A stretch of 64,000 nt of DNA from positions 496,001 to 560,000 of the forward strand of contig CM062379.1 of NCBI GenBank assembly GCA_031310005.1, given 5' to 3'. The number at the start of each line of letters is the position of its first letter. Position 1 is the stretch's first letter. This document shows, one piece after another, positions 1 through 11,300 of this stretch. A model generated the notes under the pieces. The model did no database searches and was not told the origin of the DNA. It was given only the letters and a program-made list of their open reading frames with translations. The translations under genes were made by a program, and so were the position numbers. The DNA comes from Dactylellina haptotyla (taxonomy: Eukaryota > Ascomycota > Orbiliomycetes > Orbiliales > Orbiliaceae).

Positions 1-204
1 ATTAGAGATGCCGCGCTTTTCAGAAGTTTCTCTCTCGCGATCTAAGCTCTGAGGGCATAGATATGTAACGACTCTGAGCTGATCACCTTGTAGAGCGCAG
101 CTCACATAAAAATGACTACCAACATGATCCTCGAGGAGTTTATTCCCGCTAGAATAGTTCGTTAGCCAAACTTGTTTTATCTGTAGTAGCATGTATATCA
201 CTTA
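1..204. other. 3' flank of the prenyltransferase gene, window edge
   Basis: Non-coding in all frames as far as I can see. It lies downstream of the minus-strand prenyltransferase and is cut by the window boundary. Confidence 0.5.
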
Positions 205-1437
205 CTAAATACTCTTCAAAGCCTTTTCATAGTTGTCCATCTGTGGGAGCATCTTGTCTGCATTGCGTCGGGTAGCGAAGTATCGTCTTAGCCGTGAGAG
301 GACTTCTGCATCATTCTTACAGAACGATATCGGCGAAATGTAAACTTTCGGCGATGCTGGCTTACCAGCTTTAACAGTGAAGTAGAAGCCTGGTCCGGCT
401 CTCTCAGCGCCACCGGTAGGGAGAACATCAGGAGAGTCGCCGATGAATATCTTCCAAAAGTCTTTCACATCAGCTAGAGCTTCCGGGCTGTAATTGGACA
501 GATCATATCGACCACCAAGAGTAAGGGCGTCCATAAGGTAGTCGATGGTTGTGTTGGGTGCTCGTGTGTATAGCTTGATTCTTGATTTGTCGGCGGAAAT
601 AAGATCAAAAGAGAAGATACCTGTCTCCATCTTCCATTTTATGGCTGCTTCGTTGAGATAGTCCAGTAGTGGCTCTACATTAAGGGATTGATATTGCTGG
701 CTTGGAAGACTCCGAATAGCTTGCATTATTACTTCGAGGTTGGAGACACCAAGTTCTTGTGCTCTCAGTCCAGGGAAGATGTATAATTTGATTATTGGTC
801 CGTTTCTATCGATATCCCGAGTGACGAACGTTCCTGCGTTCGGTGCAAGCTCAAAGTTGAGTTTATCGGTCATTTTGACGCTCTCTAAATCTTTTGGTAG
901 AAGTCTTTTGGTAAAATGGTGATACCAATCGAGATCAAGGCCAACAACAAGACCTTGACTGTCTAGGTATCGTATCCAAGCGTCTGTCTCATATCTATTA
1001 AAGGGGTCGGCGGGTGTTCCAGCGAGGGGTCCTATCGGCTCGAATGAGGTTCGTATGACACCTTTACCCTCAAGACCCCATTCCCAACTGAGGTCAAGAG
1101 GCGTGCCATCCGGCGTCTGTGGGCTGTGCCATCGAAGATGTCCGTTCTCATCAGGTGATGGTCCCATAGATGGCACGACGTGCAAAGCATAGAATAGTAG
1201 TTCATTATATTGCTCTGATTTACTGTAACCAGCGTATTTCAATAGCTCCGCAAGCTGGCTCCCAGTTTTATCCCACCAGAATTGGTGGTCTTTATTAGGA
1301 AATCGAATCGTAGAGCTGACTGTCTCAAAGGGCAGCCTCTCGTTTTTGGTTCTTGAAATAATATCGATTTCTGCGATGTCCGCCATCTTTTCGTCTATGG
1401 TTTTGCTGCTGTCTGCTAAAACTTTTGTGGTCGCCAT
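205..1437 (-). CDS. DMATS-type aromatic prenyltransferase
   Basis: Single exon, 410 residues, the normal size for the fungal ABBA-fold prenyltransferases of the dimethylallyltryptophan synthase family. These move a prenyl group from a diphosphate donor to an indole or other aromatic acceptor in secondary metabolism, in the cytosol. Family features seen: the N-terminal FWWDKTG block (residues 53-59), RTSFEPIG at 129-136 where the Arg binds diphosphate, DPFN at 144-147, alternating Lys/Arg plus Tyr strands such as IKLYIFPG and PKVYISPISF, and a C-terminal Tyr-rich region. There is no signal peptide. The general-base position, usually Glu in a P-x-E-x-S-W context, reads Asp115 (TPLDLSW). The ATG at 1435-1437 precedes the first conserved block by about 50 residues, which is usual. 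No other biosynthetic gene lies within 10 kb to the right, so any cluster would extend leftwards out of the window. The acceptor substrate cannot be told. Confidence 0.88.
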   Translation of the reverse strand: MATTKVLADSSKTIDEKMADIAEIDIISRTKNERLPFETVSSTIRFPNKDHQFWWDKTGSQLAELLKYAGYSKSEQYNELLFYALHVVPSMGPSPDENGHLRWHSPQTPDGTPLDLSWEWGLEGKGVIRTSFEPIGPLAGTPADPFNRYETDAWIRYLDSQGLVVGLDLDWYHHFTKRLLPKDLESVKMTDKLNFELAPNAGTFVTRDIDRNGPIIKLYIFPGLRAQELGVSNLEVIMQAIRSLPSQQYQSLNVEPLLDYLNEAAIKWKMETGIFSFDLISADKSRIKLYTRAPNTTIDYLMDALTLGGRYDLSNYSPEALADVKDFWKIFIGDSPDVLPTGGAERAGPGFYFTVKAGKPASPKVYISPISFCKNDAEVLSRLRRYFATRRNADKMLPQMDNYEKALKSI

Positions 1438-3971
1438 TGCTAGTATACTTCTTGCGTAATGATAATAATTTAGCTATGGCGCACTTCGTAAGGGGTACGG
1501 CAACTGTTTTATATAAGCCGTAGATGACAGACCAGGATATAACCTGGACATCGTATAAATCCCATAATTTCAAACGGTCTCGCATATCTGCCGGCTCCTT
1601 CTCCTCCCAACTAGTCGGAGCACCCAAATACAAGGTTCAAGTCAGGTATCCGAGTTCTCTAGTTGCGCCACCTAGAGAATCCCTGGCTATTCCCTGAATT
1701 AACATTGTTTGGGTTTTGGAATCGGGTTGGGCCATGAGCTTTGTGTTTGGGGTATTAGTTGCCTAAAGGATTAATGAACTGGGAATGGCCTTGGGTTACA
1801 TTGGGTTAATAGACTGATCTCTGATCCATATATCCCGAAGGGGATGGTTTGGGTCGTTAGCTCGAAGTTATAGTCGCGTAAATCTCAGTGTTTGACCCGG
1901 CTCTCTATCAATCTAATGTTCCAACTTGTAGCACCATCTCCTTTCGCCTGATAACATTAATTAACTTTAAAAATTATATGAATTCGGGTCTAATAACCAG
2001 GTTAGACTGGTATTGCCTAGTGGGTGGTGTATGCTTTAATTCATTCGAAAGGCATATTATTTCCGGAAGGAAGGTAAATAAGTCTCGAAATAAACGGAGT
2101 TAGTCGATTTGGAAGAGTTAAGCATTTCTTAGTTTCGATTTGGAAGGGGTAATCCGAGAATTCAAGTCAGTTGATGTGGGGCGATCAGTGTTAGACACGC
2201 AACCTACCCGCTCCTTCCGAAGGGGATTAAGGCTTATTTCTTCTCGGCATATACGGAGTTGGCGTTGATCATGAAATCATGAGATTGTACGCTTGGCCGT
2301 CATATTGCTCCGTCGGAACTCTAACAACTCTGAAAAATTTTCAATCGACATTCGTACGGAGTTAATTGCTGTGCCGCTACGGCGCGAATGAGAGAAGGCC
2401 CGGCATAGTCGACTTTGGAAGGCGATCATCGCTAGCCATTACGAAGAGTATGGTAAAGGGTAGCTCTTGGGATTGTACCAACTCCTTGGGGTGTTGAAAT
2501 TTGGACAAGGGCATTTTCCACAAGTGGCAGGCGGGCTCTATTCTGTTGCCTTCATTCTAGTTCGCAACCCGGTGCCTGAAGCTTGAGCAGGGTGCGTGGT
2601 TGGGGTTCAAATGTAATATGAATAGGGGCTCTCGGGTGATTATTATGCCATCTCCCTTGGAGATAAGCCTATATCGTATCGCTATCTCATCTCGAGCTCG
2701 CGATATACCGATATCATAAGCCAAGTTTTATAACGGTTGACTTGCAGTTAGCCTCGCCAACTTGCAACAGGACAAGACTTGTTAGGCTAAATTATGCCAA
2801 GATGTCGAAAAAGTGTTGTTGGAGGTTGCACAAGACAACACAAAATGGGAAAAGATCATGTGTGCCACATGCCCACAATGCACTGCACTCGGAACGGCCG
2901 TCTTCCCTATCCGGTATCCGAATTGTGGGGCGTCCGTCGGTCTTACGGAGAGATCAGTTGATATATTCACACTGCTATGCTGCATAGGTGGATTTGGCTC
3001 TCAAGCGCCACCAGGCCAGTCAATGCACTATATGCATCATCGACGAGGATCGCGCAGGAATACAAACAGCTCCCAACCACTTGGGCCTCGTCTCCGCCAA
3101 GTGGGCACACATTCATCCGTGGACAGCGCACAGGACCATCGGATAGTAATTCCCTTTAGGTCGAATTTTTGAGAAACAGTGATGTGAAAATTTTCGCGCA
3201 TGGCGTCGTTCTTTTAAATAAATACTTACTTTCTGGGCATAATAATATAAGCGAATATAGCCTCCGCGAGCACATATACCCAAGCCGCCCGGAGATAAGT
3301 CCACTACTGCACTCGCGAAGATGGCATTATAGGTCTATTAGAATGTGTCACGAACTGTGGAGAACGAGACGCTATTTCGTCGTATGTACTGACTTCTATA
3401 GTCCTCGTTCTGTCCCTCTTTTAGCCGGAATTTTGATAAGCCCTTCAATCTGCATTGATGTTCCTGAGCTCTTTCATCTTAGGCGCGTGGTAAGGTTGAA
3501 CTGGCCAACATCGACGGAATTAGAAATTGTCCTTCAACCAGCGGGACCGCATCAAAGTCAAACATTTTTAAACGAACGAGAACAAAAACAAAACATCTGG
3601 AAGAATTAATGCAATGCGCTTGATATCGTGGACTTTATTCACCAGCAGGAAAAATGGAATTTGTGCAACATATGTGCTAGCCGGCAAGTACATCCCGGGC
3701 GGAGGCAAGGGATGGTGAACGCCACGAAATTTCCTGTTCGGGGTATAGAAGAATTCTCTATATACCTTCATAGATTAAAATTTATGGCAAGGTACTGAAT
3801 ATATAAACCGGAGCTCCCTTATCTCTTTTGTGGAATGTCAAAGACCTATAGGCGGCGTATAAATTAATAAACTAGCCCTGCTTCCCGTTTACGCGATCTC
3901 AGTCTAGTCTTACAGTACGATATATCGCGGCACCACACAATATATATCACAGAGTTAGACCGACGCTCATA
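1438..3971. other. Gene-free stretch, 2.5 kb
   Basis: Short open frames between 2742 and 3609 overlap on both strands and show no recognisable domain, codon bias or splice structure, so I do not call them. The left part is the promoter of the prenyltransferase. The part near 3900-3960 has TATA-like AT stretches and is the likely promoter of the secreted protein that follows. Confidence 0.6.
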
Positions 3972-4898
3972 ATGAAGATCAATTCCTTAATAATAAGCTT
4001 AATATTTTCAGCCTTGACTTCTGGTCTAGCTGTCCCTCATGATCACCATGAGCACAACCATAAGAACGACCAAATCGAAGGTATTACCCGCCCACATCTG
4101 TAGCGTCATATCGTGTAGTCGAAATACTAATACACAATCTACCCCATAGCCATGCCAGCGAGAGAATTCCCCCGAGAAGTATCTCCTGAGAAGAGATCAC
4201 CCACAGAGACGGCCATGGAGTCTCACGAGAAACGGGATCTCCAACCGCAACAAGTTCTAGGCGTAGATCCCCCAGCGTCAACCCCAACAATGATCCTAGG
4301 CGACACAATCAACGGGAACGTAGAAGACATCGACGACGACTGGGCACCAATAGATCTCCCTTTTCCCATGGTTTTATATAACTCAACCGCTTGCGGCCTT
4401 TGGGTGAACGTCAACGGCGTCCTCGCATTCGACCACCCGCACAGACGGCAATCCTCATCCATAAATACGGAGCTACCACGAAACCCCTTCGATAAACCTC
4501 CCGCAGGCGGCAATCACCAAGATTTCTTCCTCCCCGCGTTCGCTATCTGCCCGCTCTGGCAGAATCTGAAAATATACAAGGGCACCCGTCACGGAATACA
4601 CTATACGATCACTGGTGAAGAGCCAGACCGCACGATAACAATCAGCTACCACGTCGGTTCCGTTGAATGGGTAGATAACACGTGGATGGAATATAATTTC
4701 AACGTTGTATACGATGAATCCACCCCAAACATTATAAATTACGAGTATATAAGTCTCGAGGACAGCGGGTCGAGAGCAACTATTGGGATCCAGGATTTCC
4801 CGGATGTCATGCAACTTTCGTTCCTTGGGACGTTCTACGTGGGTAATGGTAATGTAGTAGAGGTGGATACTCTCTCAAACAGTTTCTCCATCAATTGA
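3972..4898 (+). CDS. Secreted NIDO-like beta-sandwich protein, function unknown
   Basis: Two exons, 3972-4080 and 4150-4898, separated by a 69-base GT-AG intron with an AATACTAAT branch-like sequence; the product is 285 residues. The first exon encodes a clear signal peptide of about 20 residues ending near SGLAVP, followed by a His-rich patch (HDHHEHNHKN). Starting inside exon 2 at the ATG of 4152 would lose the signal, so I prefer the upstream start. Residues 37 to about 75 are charged with an EKR dibasic site that could be cleaved by a Kex2-like protease. The rest has the pattern of NIDO-type domains (LPFPMVLYNSTACGLWVNVNG, then FLPAFAICPLW and a beta-rich C-terminus). Extracellular location is well supported; the ligand or activity is not known. 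The two nearest genes give no clue. Confidence 0.7.
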
Positions 4899-6354
4899 TT
4901 TCAAATTATTTTTTTTGAACTTTCTCTTTCTTGCAATCGCTGGATAAAGGCATGGCAGGTTTGGTTCACGAGACATTCTTTTATTTCTTATCTTTACTCT
5001 CTTTTTCGTTATATAACGACGATAATGCATGAAGTATAAAGGCTATTATGAAGGCGGCATAGGAAGGTCCTTAGGAACGAAGAAAGGGCTTATCAAGGGA
5101 GCATGTTAGTGGGATATTTGGGAGTTGGGTTCTTGGGACGGTAATTTTTTGGATTATGCGTATCTCTGAAAGCACTTGCTTAGTTGCTCTTGTTATTGCA
5201 GGCGGTCACGCCAAGGCGTTGATGCATGGGCTCATTCTTTTCATTGCAAATCTGTTCTTTTTTCCCTTTACTTATTTCCTTGTATATCGCTTTTCGTCTC
5301 GAGATGTGCTTGCATATTATCATTGGCAGATCTCCATTCGGTTATGGTTGTGCCCGTGTATTTACCAATGTTTAATGTCGAAAACGAATACTGATATACA
5401 TCAATGATCTTACAAGCTGCAGGCTGTGGCTGCGAACTTGTATATTCTCAACGGCAGCATATGATTCTTCTCCTAGAAGACTATGATAAACACCAAAGTT
5501 TGATAAGAGTGCAAGAGGAAGACGTTTATAAAATGCCTAGTACTAATAATGGATTACATTTAAACCTTTTGCTCCGCAGAAGGCTGGGGGTGGTACAAGA
5601 ATTAAAACGGTAAAAGATAAAAACGCCGGTGTATATGAGGTTTTTGTGGTAAGAGGCAGAGGAAAGGGTCAAAGGCAGGAAACTGGGAAGTGCGGGAGAA
5701 AACGGATATGCAGAAAGGAAAAAGAAACTATAAACCGCTGGTAGGAGTTACAGGCGTAAGGAAGAAGAAAAAGAAAGAAAAAAGAAATAAAATAATGCAG
5801 CGAGTTTATTACAAACCATTTGCAAGAAAAGAAAAACCGTGCTATATCCCGATAAAAGATATTTCCCTTTACAGAAATTACAAGCTCGAACGAAGGAAAA
5901 AAAGGATAACGTTTAGAAAGCGAGAATTTGAAGATAAAAGAAACTGTCGGAAGATAACAGCTATCTGTAGGACTGTATTTGTTGTAACACCACAAACCCG
6001 CTGGTGTAAAATAATGATCGTAACTTAACCCGGAGAAGAAAAGGAAAGTCAACATGCTATGGAACACCAAATCAGACAGGCAACAGAAAATCCAAAACCG
6101 GACTGGGAGTGAGGATAGGAAGAAGAGACGGGGAGGGGTATATGAAGAGACAAGGGAGTTGCGAGTGAAAACAGAAAGAATACAGCGAGGGAAAAACAGT
6201 AAACCGAACCATGCTAATATGCTACATCTGAAGAGAAGTCATTCGATAAAAAGAATACAGAAGAGAGCATTTATCCAAATCTCCAATTTCACCAAAAGAC
6301 CAAAGACGCCGAATTTAAGAAACACCTTCCTCCCAATTTCCTATCTCCTGATCA
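4899..6354. other. Gene-free stretch between convergent genes, 1.45 kb
   Basis: AT-rich near 4900-5400, then strongly purine-rich on the plus strand from about 5600 to 6350. Short open frames here have no domain and mirror each other on both strands. It holds only the 3' regions of the two flanking genes as far as I can tell. Confidence 0.6.
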
Positions 6355-8604
6355 CTAAGCGATAAGATAGTATTCTGCGACCCATCCTTCCCAGTTGCTC
6401 CATCCACCTCGTTTGCAATCTCTTTCCCAAATCCTTTCGATTCTAGTTGGCTTCCAAAGGTAACCAAACTCCTCTTTGTCCGGGTTCTTTGCCTGTTCTG
6501 CGTCTCTAGCTTTATCAGCGTCGAAGCCTTTGGTGTGCTCTGGGTTCGCATCTCTATTTAGTCTCCGTCGATCCCAGTCGGCGAGAACTTGGTCGAGCAT
6601 CTCCGGCGACAGAATTCCTTCGCTTGCCGATGCAGCCTTGATAATCGCTAGGAGAAGTTTCATTCCGCCTGTGCCAATCAAATATGCCACATAAGCCCTG
6701 ACTTCCTGCTCTGTATAGGTTTGAGAGTACGGCGGGGTTTGCCAATTCTCGGACATGGAATCCAGAGGCGACGCAGCGGCTTCTTGGTTCGACCCGGGCC
6801 AGTTTTCAGTATCAAGCCAGTCGTTTCTCCGCTCTTCGCTGGTGGAGCTGGCGTTATCAGCTTGAGGAGTTGTAGAAGCAGCAGAGGAGGAAGAATCGCC
6901 CGGTGTTGCGGGGGTGCCGTTCCTGCTAGCCTTTCTTAAAGCTTTCGCTTTCAGCTCCATCATTGCCTTGTTCTTCTCCCGCGGACCTTCCACAAAGTTC
7001 TTAAATACCACACCAACGAATACCGCCTTGATGACTTCCAAAATCCATCTCATGTCTTTACTTTCTACCTTGCTGAGGTTGTCGGTATCCTCTTTCCAAT
7101 ACTCGTTCCGCAGGTCCCGCAAACGTTTGCGTTCCCATACTAAAAATTGGTCGTGGGGGAACTGTCCGTCTTTGCCGAGCTTTGGAGCGGGTTTCTTTAA
7201 ACCCTCTGCTTTGGCATCGTCGGTAGGAGATAGTAACGGAAATGGCATGGTGGAGTCGTAGAAGGTCTTTTGATCAAGGTACGGATAGTACATTGGGACC
7301 TCTGTTCGAACTAACTTGTCGATCGAGTAATTTACAAATTCCCAGAGGTGCATGAGATCTCGATCAACGTCGTCTCGGTGACTAAGATCTTCGGGTTCGT
7401 GATTTCCATGGGCAGTGAGTCGGAGTTGCTTTCGGCCTTCTTCGCTGCGGAGAAAACTCTTATACGTATCAGACTGAATGAGATCGGCAATATCTTTTAC
7501 AGTCTGAGATTGAGCTTTCAAATATCTTATATATCCAAAGCTACTTTCAATAGCAAATTCAGGGTGCGCATCAGGTGTATGGGATGGTCGGTTGAGGTAT
7601 TGGAAAGCAAAGATAGAGCGGGTGAGGAGAGAATCACCACGAGGGTTTGCGCCTGCTTTTGCAAGCTCTCGCTCGTAGTAAGAAGAGTTATTGTCTCGGA
7701 TGACACTATTCAGTCGGCTACACGAGTCATACAAGGCTGTGTGTGAGCAGAAGGGAAGGTATTTGGAGACCTCGAGTATTAGTTCTGGAGGGAGAGTGAG
7801 GAGGGTAGCGGATGGTTCCCGGCCGGATGAATTGCTTGCAGATTCGGGTTGTGTCTGTGCCTCAGTATCCTCAGCTCCGAATATATCTTGAGGGGCATTT
7901 ATCGGAGCCTCCCTCGCCAAAGCCGACGGAGTATACTGTGATGGTTCTTCCTGTTCATATTGTACGTCCTCCATCAGGATAGATCTTGGGCCCTTCGGTG
8001 GCATCTCTTCTCGGAGCTGTGCCTGCAACGACTCCATTTCATCTTCATAGTCTCGCATATATACCGACTCCACATCCTCCTGCACTTCGTCTACCCGTGG
8101 CATAGCATCGATGTGTAAGGATCGCTGAGCTGATCTAAAATCAGTATCTATTGCGTTCTCTGGTAGTCTCGGGGGAAAACCGGCAGCAGTTTCGTCCGGA
8201 GGCGATGAAGTTGTTGAGCGTTTCTTCGCATGTCCCTGGCTATTTCCGTGACTTCCCAGATTCCCGGACAGAGCCGTCTTCGATGTTATTTCTTCATTCC
8301 CATGCCCGCCGTGGGATAAGCAGCCCTGTTCCCCTAGTCTCGACTCTGACTGAGAAACCTGTACCGAGAAACCCAACGATGATATCGCCATGCTGATAGT
8401 CGACGCCTTACGTATGGAGCTCTGGGATACCGACCGTCTGTTGATATTATCGGTTGCGCCGCTTCCGCCATTCTTGCGCGGCTTCTTCTGCTTCCAGCCG
8501 AGGAGTTTCCGGAACTGACGCATCATGAGAGGATTGCACGAGCAACGTTTCAGAAGGGAGTCGGGGAGGTGATCGCCCGGTTTGGAGATCCTATAGCTGA
8601 ACAT
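6355..8604 (-). CDS. F-box protein, 749 residues
   Basis: Single-exon gene with a low-complexity, Ser/Gln/Glu-rich N-terminal third. It is followed at about residues 268-310 by an F-box-like helix pair (LTLPPELILEVSKYLPFCSHTALYDSCSRLN) that would bind Skp1 in an SCF ubiquitin ligase. The C-terminal 400 residues are hydrophilic with several Trp-rich patches and end WSNWEGWVAEYYLIA; I recognise no leucine-rich repeats, WD repeats or kelch units there, so the substrate-binding part is of unknown type. No signal peptide or membrane segment. The start codon at 8602-8604 is the first in frame, and the CT-rich region upstream fits a fungal promoter. Likely a cytosolic or nuclear adaptor; target unknown. 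Confidence 0.75.
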   Translation of the reverse strand: MFSYRISKPGDHLPDSLLKRCSCNPLMMRQFRKLLGWKQKKPRKNGGSGATDNINRRSVSQSSIRKASTISMAISSLGFSVQVSQSESRLGEQGCLSHGGHGNEEITSKTALSGNLGSHGNSQGHAKKRSTTSSPPDETAAGFPPRLPENAIDTDFRSAQRSLHIDAMPRVDEVQEDVESVYMRDYEDEMESLQAQLREEMPPKGPRSILMEDVQYEQEEPSQYTPSALAREAPINAPQDIFGAEDTEAQTQPESASNSSGREPSATLLTLPPELILEVSKYLPFCSHTALYDSCSRLNSVIRDNNSSYYERELAKAGANPRGDSLLTRSIFAFQYLNRPSHTPDAHPEFAIESSFGYIRYLKAQSQTVKDIADLIQSDTYKSFLRSEEGRKQLRLTAHGNHEPEDLSHRDDVDRDLMHLWEFVNYSIDKLVRTEVPMYYPYLDQKTFYDSTMPFPLLSPTDDAKAEGLKKPAPKLGKDGQFPHDQFLVWERKRLRDLRNEYWKEDTDNLSKVESKDMRWILEVIKAVFVGVVFKNFVEGPREKNKAMMELKAKALRKASRNGTPATPGDSSSSAASTTPQADNASSTSEERRNDWLDTENWPGSNQEAAASPLDSMSENWQTPPYSQTYTEQEVRAYVAYLIGTGGMKLLLAIIKAASASEGILSPEMLDQVLADWDRRRLNRDANPEHTKGFDADKARDAEQAKNPDKEEFGYLWKPTRIERIWERDCKRGGWSNWEGWVAEYYLIA

Positions 8605-11300
8605 TGTTTCATTGAGGGGGTTTATGTTAGCGAGCCTTGGAGTGAGATGAAAAAGAAGCTGGTGAAGATGTCTAGAAGCGGGGCCAAGCTGCTTTTATGT
8701 ATTTTGTATTTCTCCGGGATCAAGGGAAACAAAGAATAGTCATGTGGGTACGCGAGGCGTGATGTGTAATTATTTTCCTGATGAGTGTGCGCGATGTGCT
8801 CTTTTTGAGTGGTTTGAAGTATGAATCTTTTCGGAGCCACAGAGTGGGTACAGTAGGCTGGGGTATCGCCCGAAGCGCAAGTGCGAGTGAAGCAGACGGG
8901 GCAGAAAGATCAAACAAATGAGAACGAGAGAAGAGTCAAATCAGGCATAAACTCGCAAACCCAAAAGAAAAAGTAATACCTAGGAAGGGAATAACAGGCA
9001 GTGCCCTCAGCCTCGAGTGGAGGTTTTGCTTGTCTGAATAATAATAATATGAGAATTACGGTGGACGGGGAGCTGTGCTTATGGTTGCAGCAGCGGTGGT
9101 GAGTGTGCGGTCTGTCACCTGGCCAGGAGCCGTATGACGTAGATTATAGGAGGAGCCCTCTCGTTTCGGAGTGCGGGTCGACAGCGGTCTGAGGCTCAAG
9201 AACAAGCAATCTAAAGAGGAAACGAGAGAAGAGCGAACTGAAAAAGACGACGACGACGAAGGTGCCCGGTATAAGAACGAAGGTGTTCGTTGGAGAGGAG
9301 AAGTGAAGTGGGAGAGTGAGGTGAGGTGGAGAGGGGAGATGTGATGGAGGAGGTCAAGTTGGCTCGAACGAGTTGGAACAATCGCCGCCGAATCGGAAGT
9401 CGACAACGCACGCCGCCAAACCTGCTCCTGCTACGACGGGCTGTTACTTATAAGACAAGAGGGACTGGGCTCGATGAAGGTGAAGCAGCATGCAGCGAAA
9501 GCGATGGAAAGAGTTCTTGGAAAAGGGAGGAGGACGGATTCCGCTACATTAAAAGAGAAAATGTGGGCGGAGAGGCAGAAGAGCCAGATTCGATTACATG
9601 TCACCGACTGAAGGAGAGCGTTCGAACGGGTCACCATGCCCCCAGCTGCAGGTCTCCCCTGTCGCTGGCGTGAGGTCAGTTCACCTGCATGGCCTGGTCT
9701 GAATCTCCCCAACCTGCAGCGTCGAGACGGTAGCCGTCGACGGAGGGCCTCGATATATATTTATATTTATATATTCGTACGGACGAGAGCTCTTCCAATC
9801 GGGGGGAAATGCCCCTCTGCCCAAGTGCCGGACGCTCTGCCCCAGCATATATTCGCTCCCTCGACTGCGAGGATTCGATATCGCCGCCTTCTCCCCAGGC
9901 GCGGGGTTGCTTTGGATTGATTGATCTGAACGATTGATTAGCTGGCAATCCTGCATTGAATAATATTGGCTTGCCAGGACGAGGGCGGGACTCGTAGGCC
10001 TAGTGGCCTAGCTGAACGAATCACAGCCGTCCCAACCCCACCACGGCCACCCGAAATTCCTTTCACCAAGCACCTTTCGATCTTGACAAATAGCAAACAA
10101 GCAGATGTCTGTTTCTCCTGCTCTCTGTCCTCTTTCACCCGAAACATTGGGGTTTTCTGTCCGAAAAGAAAAACGAGGCAGCCGCAAACATATCACCCGC
10201 AATCACCCCAACGATCCGGGCCTCATTTCCAAATTTACCCCCTCACTCCGGACTCGACCTCTTCACGATGCCCCTCAGTTCTGCCCTTTCAACGATCTTT
10301 CCGCCCCCTTTCCTTAGGCAAAAGAGCCACTTCCAGCCAGTCGTCCACCTGCATGCAAGCGGTCAATTACATTTCCATTTTCGATACATCAAAATTGGGA
10401 GATAACGCCCACCAGCTGTGGGTCCGGCGGATCGTGCTGCAGGCTAGAACTCCCCACCCAACCACACACCTTTCAAAGAAATCCATGCCCACCATGCCTC
10501 ATGGCCAGTCTTAGTTTCCCTCCTGTTATCGTCATATGAGCATGGGTCACGAGTATCGCCATACAAAGAAACAAAAACCCAAAGGCATATCTGACCCAGC
10601 GATAAAAACGGCGCTAATGAGGCACGAACCAGCATGAATATGCCAAACCTTCCAAAGCAGATCATTCTTAAAGCAAATTAAAAAGTGGGCTTGAATCTTT
10701 ATTTTTTTTCGTCCCATGTTCGCCCGCCGGCGAACCGAAAATGGTGAAATCTGTGTACCCCTCTTCAAACAGTCCCGTTTTTGACACTTGATGGCACCCG
10801 CATTGCTATTGGGCTAGTACAGGATCTTGGCCCTCAGAACGCAGCCCCTCCCCTGCTGACTCATCAAATCCTGGCGGCAGAAAAATAGTAAAACTGGGGT
10901 TTCCTATTATGACTGAATCCTGATGTCGAACAAGGACTCAATGCGCCCTGGATGCCTCGTATGTGACGCGAAAATGGTGCGAATAGGACGCGTCCTCAGA
11001 ACAAAATAATTAAAAAATCTGCCTTGTTTATTCTCGTCTGCATTGAGATCAGGGCGTTGGTGATTAAAATTTGGTGGATCGCCAGCTGTCACACCAGACT
11101 ATTCCTAGAACGTATAGACTGTGGTATTATCACAGACAACACAGGCCGATTTACAGCTATTATACAGTATCTTGTACGGAGTTCGAGAATGTAGATACGG
11201 GCTGGCTCAGAACTGATATTCTGCCATTCGTTAAAAATCCTGTTATTCATTTATAATTACATGATGTATTCCGCGGTTCCTTCATCATTGGATAGCTATT
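8605..11300. other. Gene-free stretch, 2.7 kb
   Basis: The left part, 8605 to about 9450, is the upstream region of the F-box gene and is strongly pyrimidine-rich on the minus strand, giving spurious Ser/Leu/Thr-rich frames. A TATATATTTATATTTATATATT tract lies at about 9751-9773. The region 9960-10660 is C-rich on the plus strand and has open frames on both strands without recognisable protein features. I see no tRNA, repeat or transposon. Confidence 0.55.

Noticed and set aside
2707-2722. A 15-base match (ATATCATAAGCCAAG) shared with about 27786
   Set aside because: One such match is expected by chance in a window of this size, and the flanks do not match.
9056-9406. Ser/Leu/Thr-rich minus-strand frame upstream of the F-box gene
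   Set aside because: It lies in a pyrimidine-rich promoter tract; no domain or start context, and amino-acid content simply follows CT richness.
9966-10514. 182-codon plus-strand frame
   Set aside because: No recognisable domain, low complexity, and equally long frames exist on the opposite strand.
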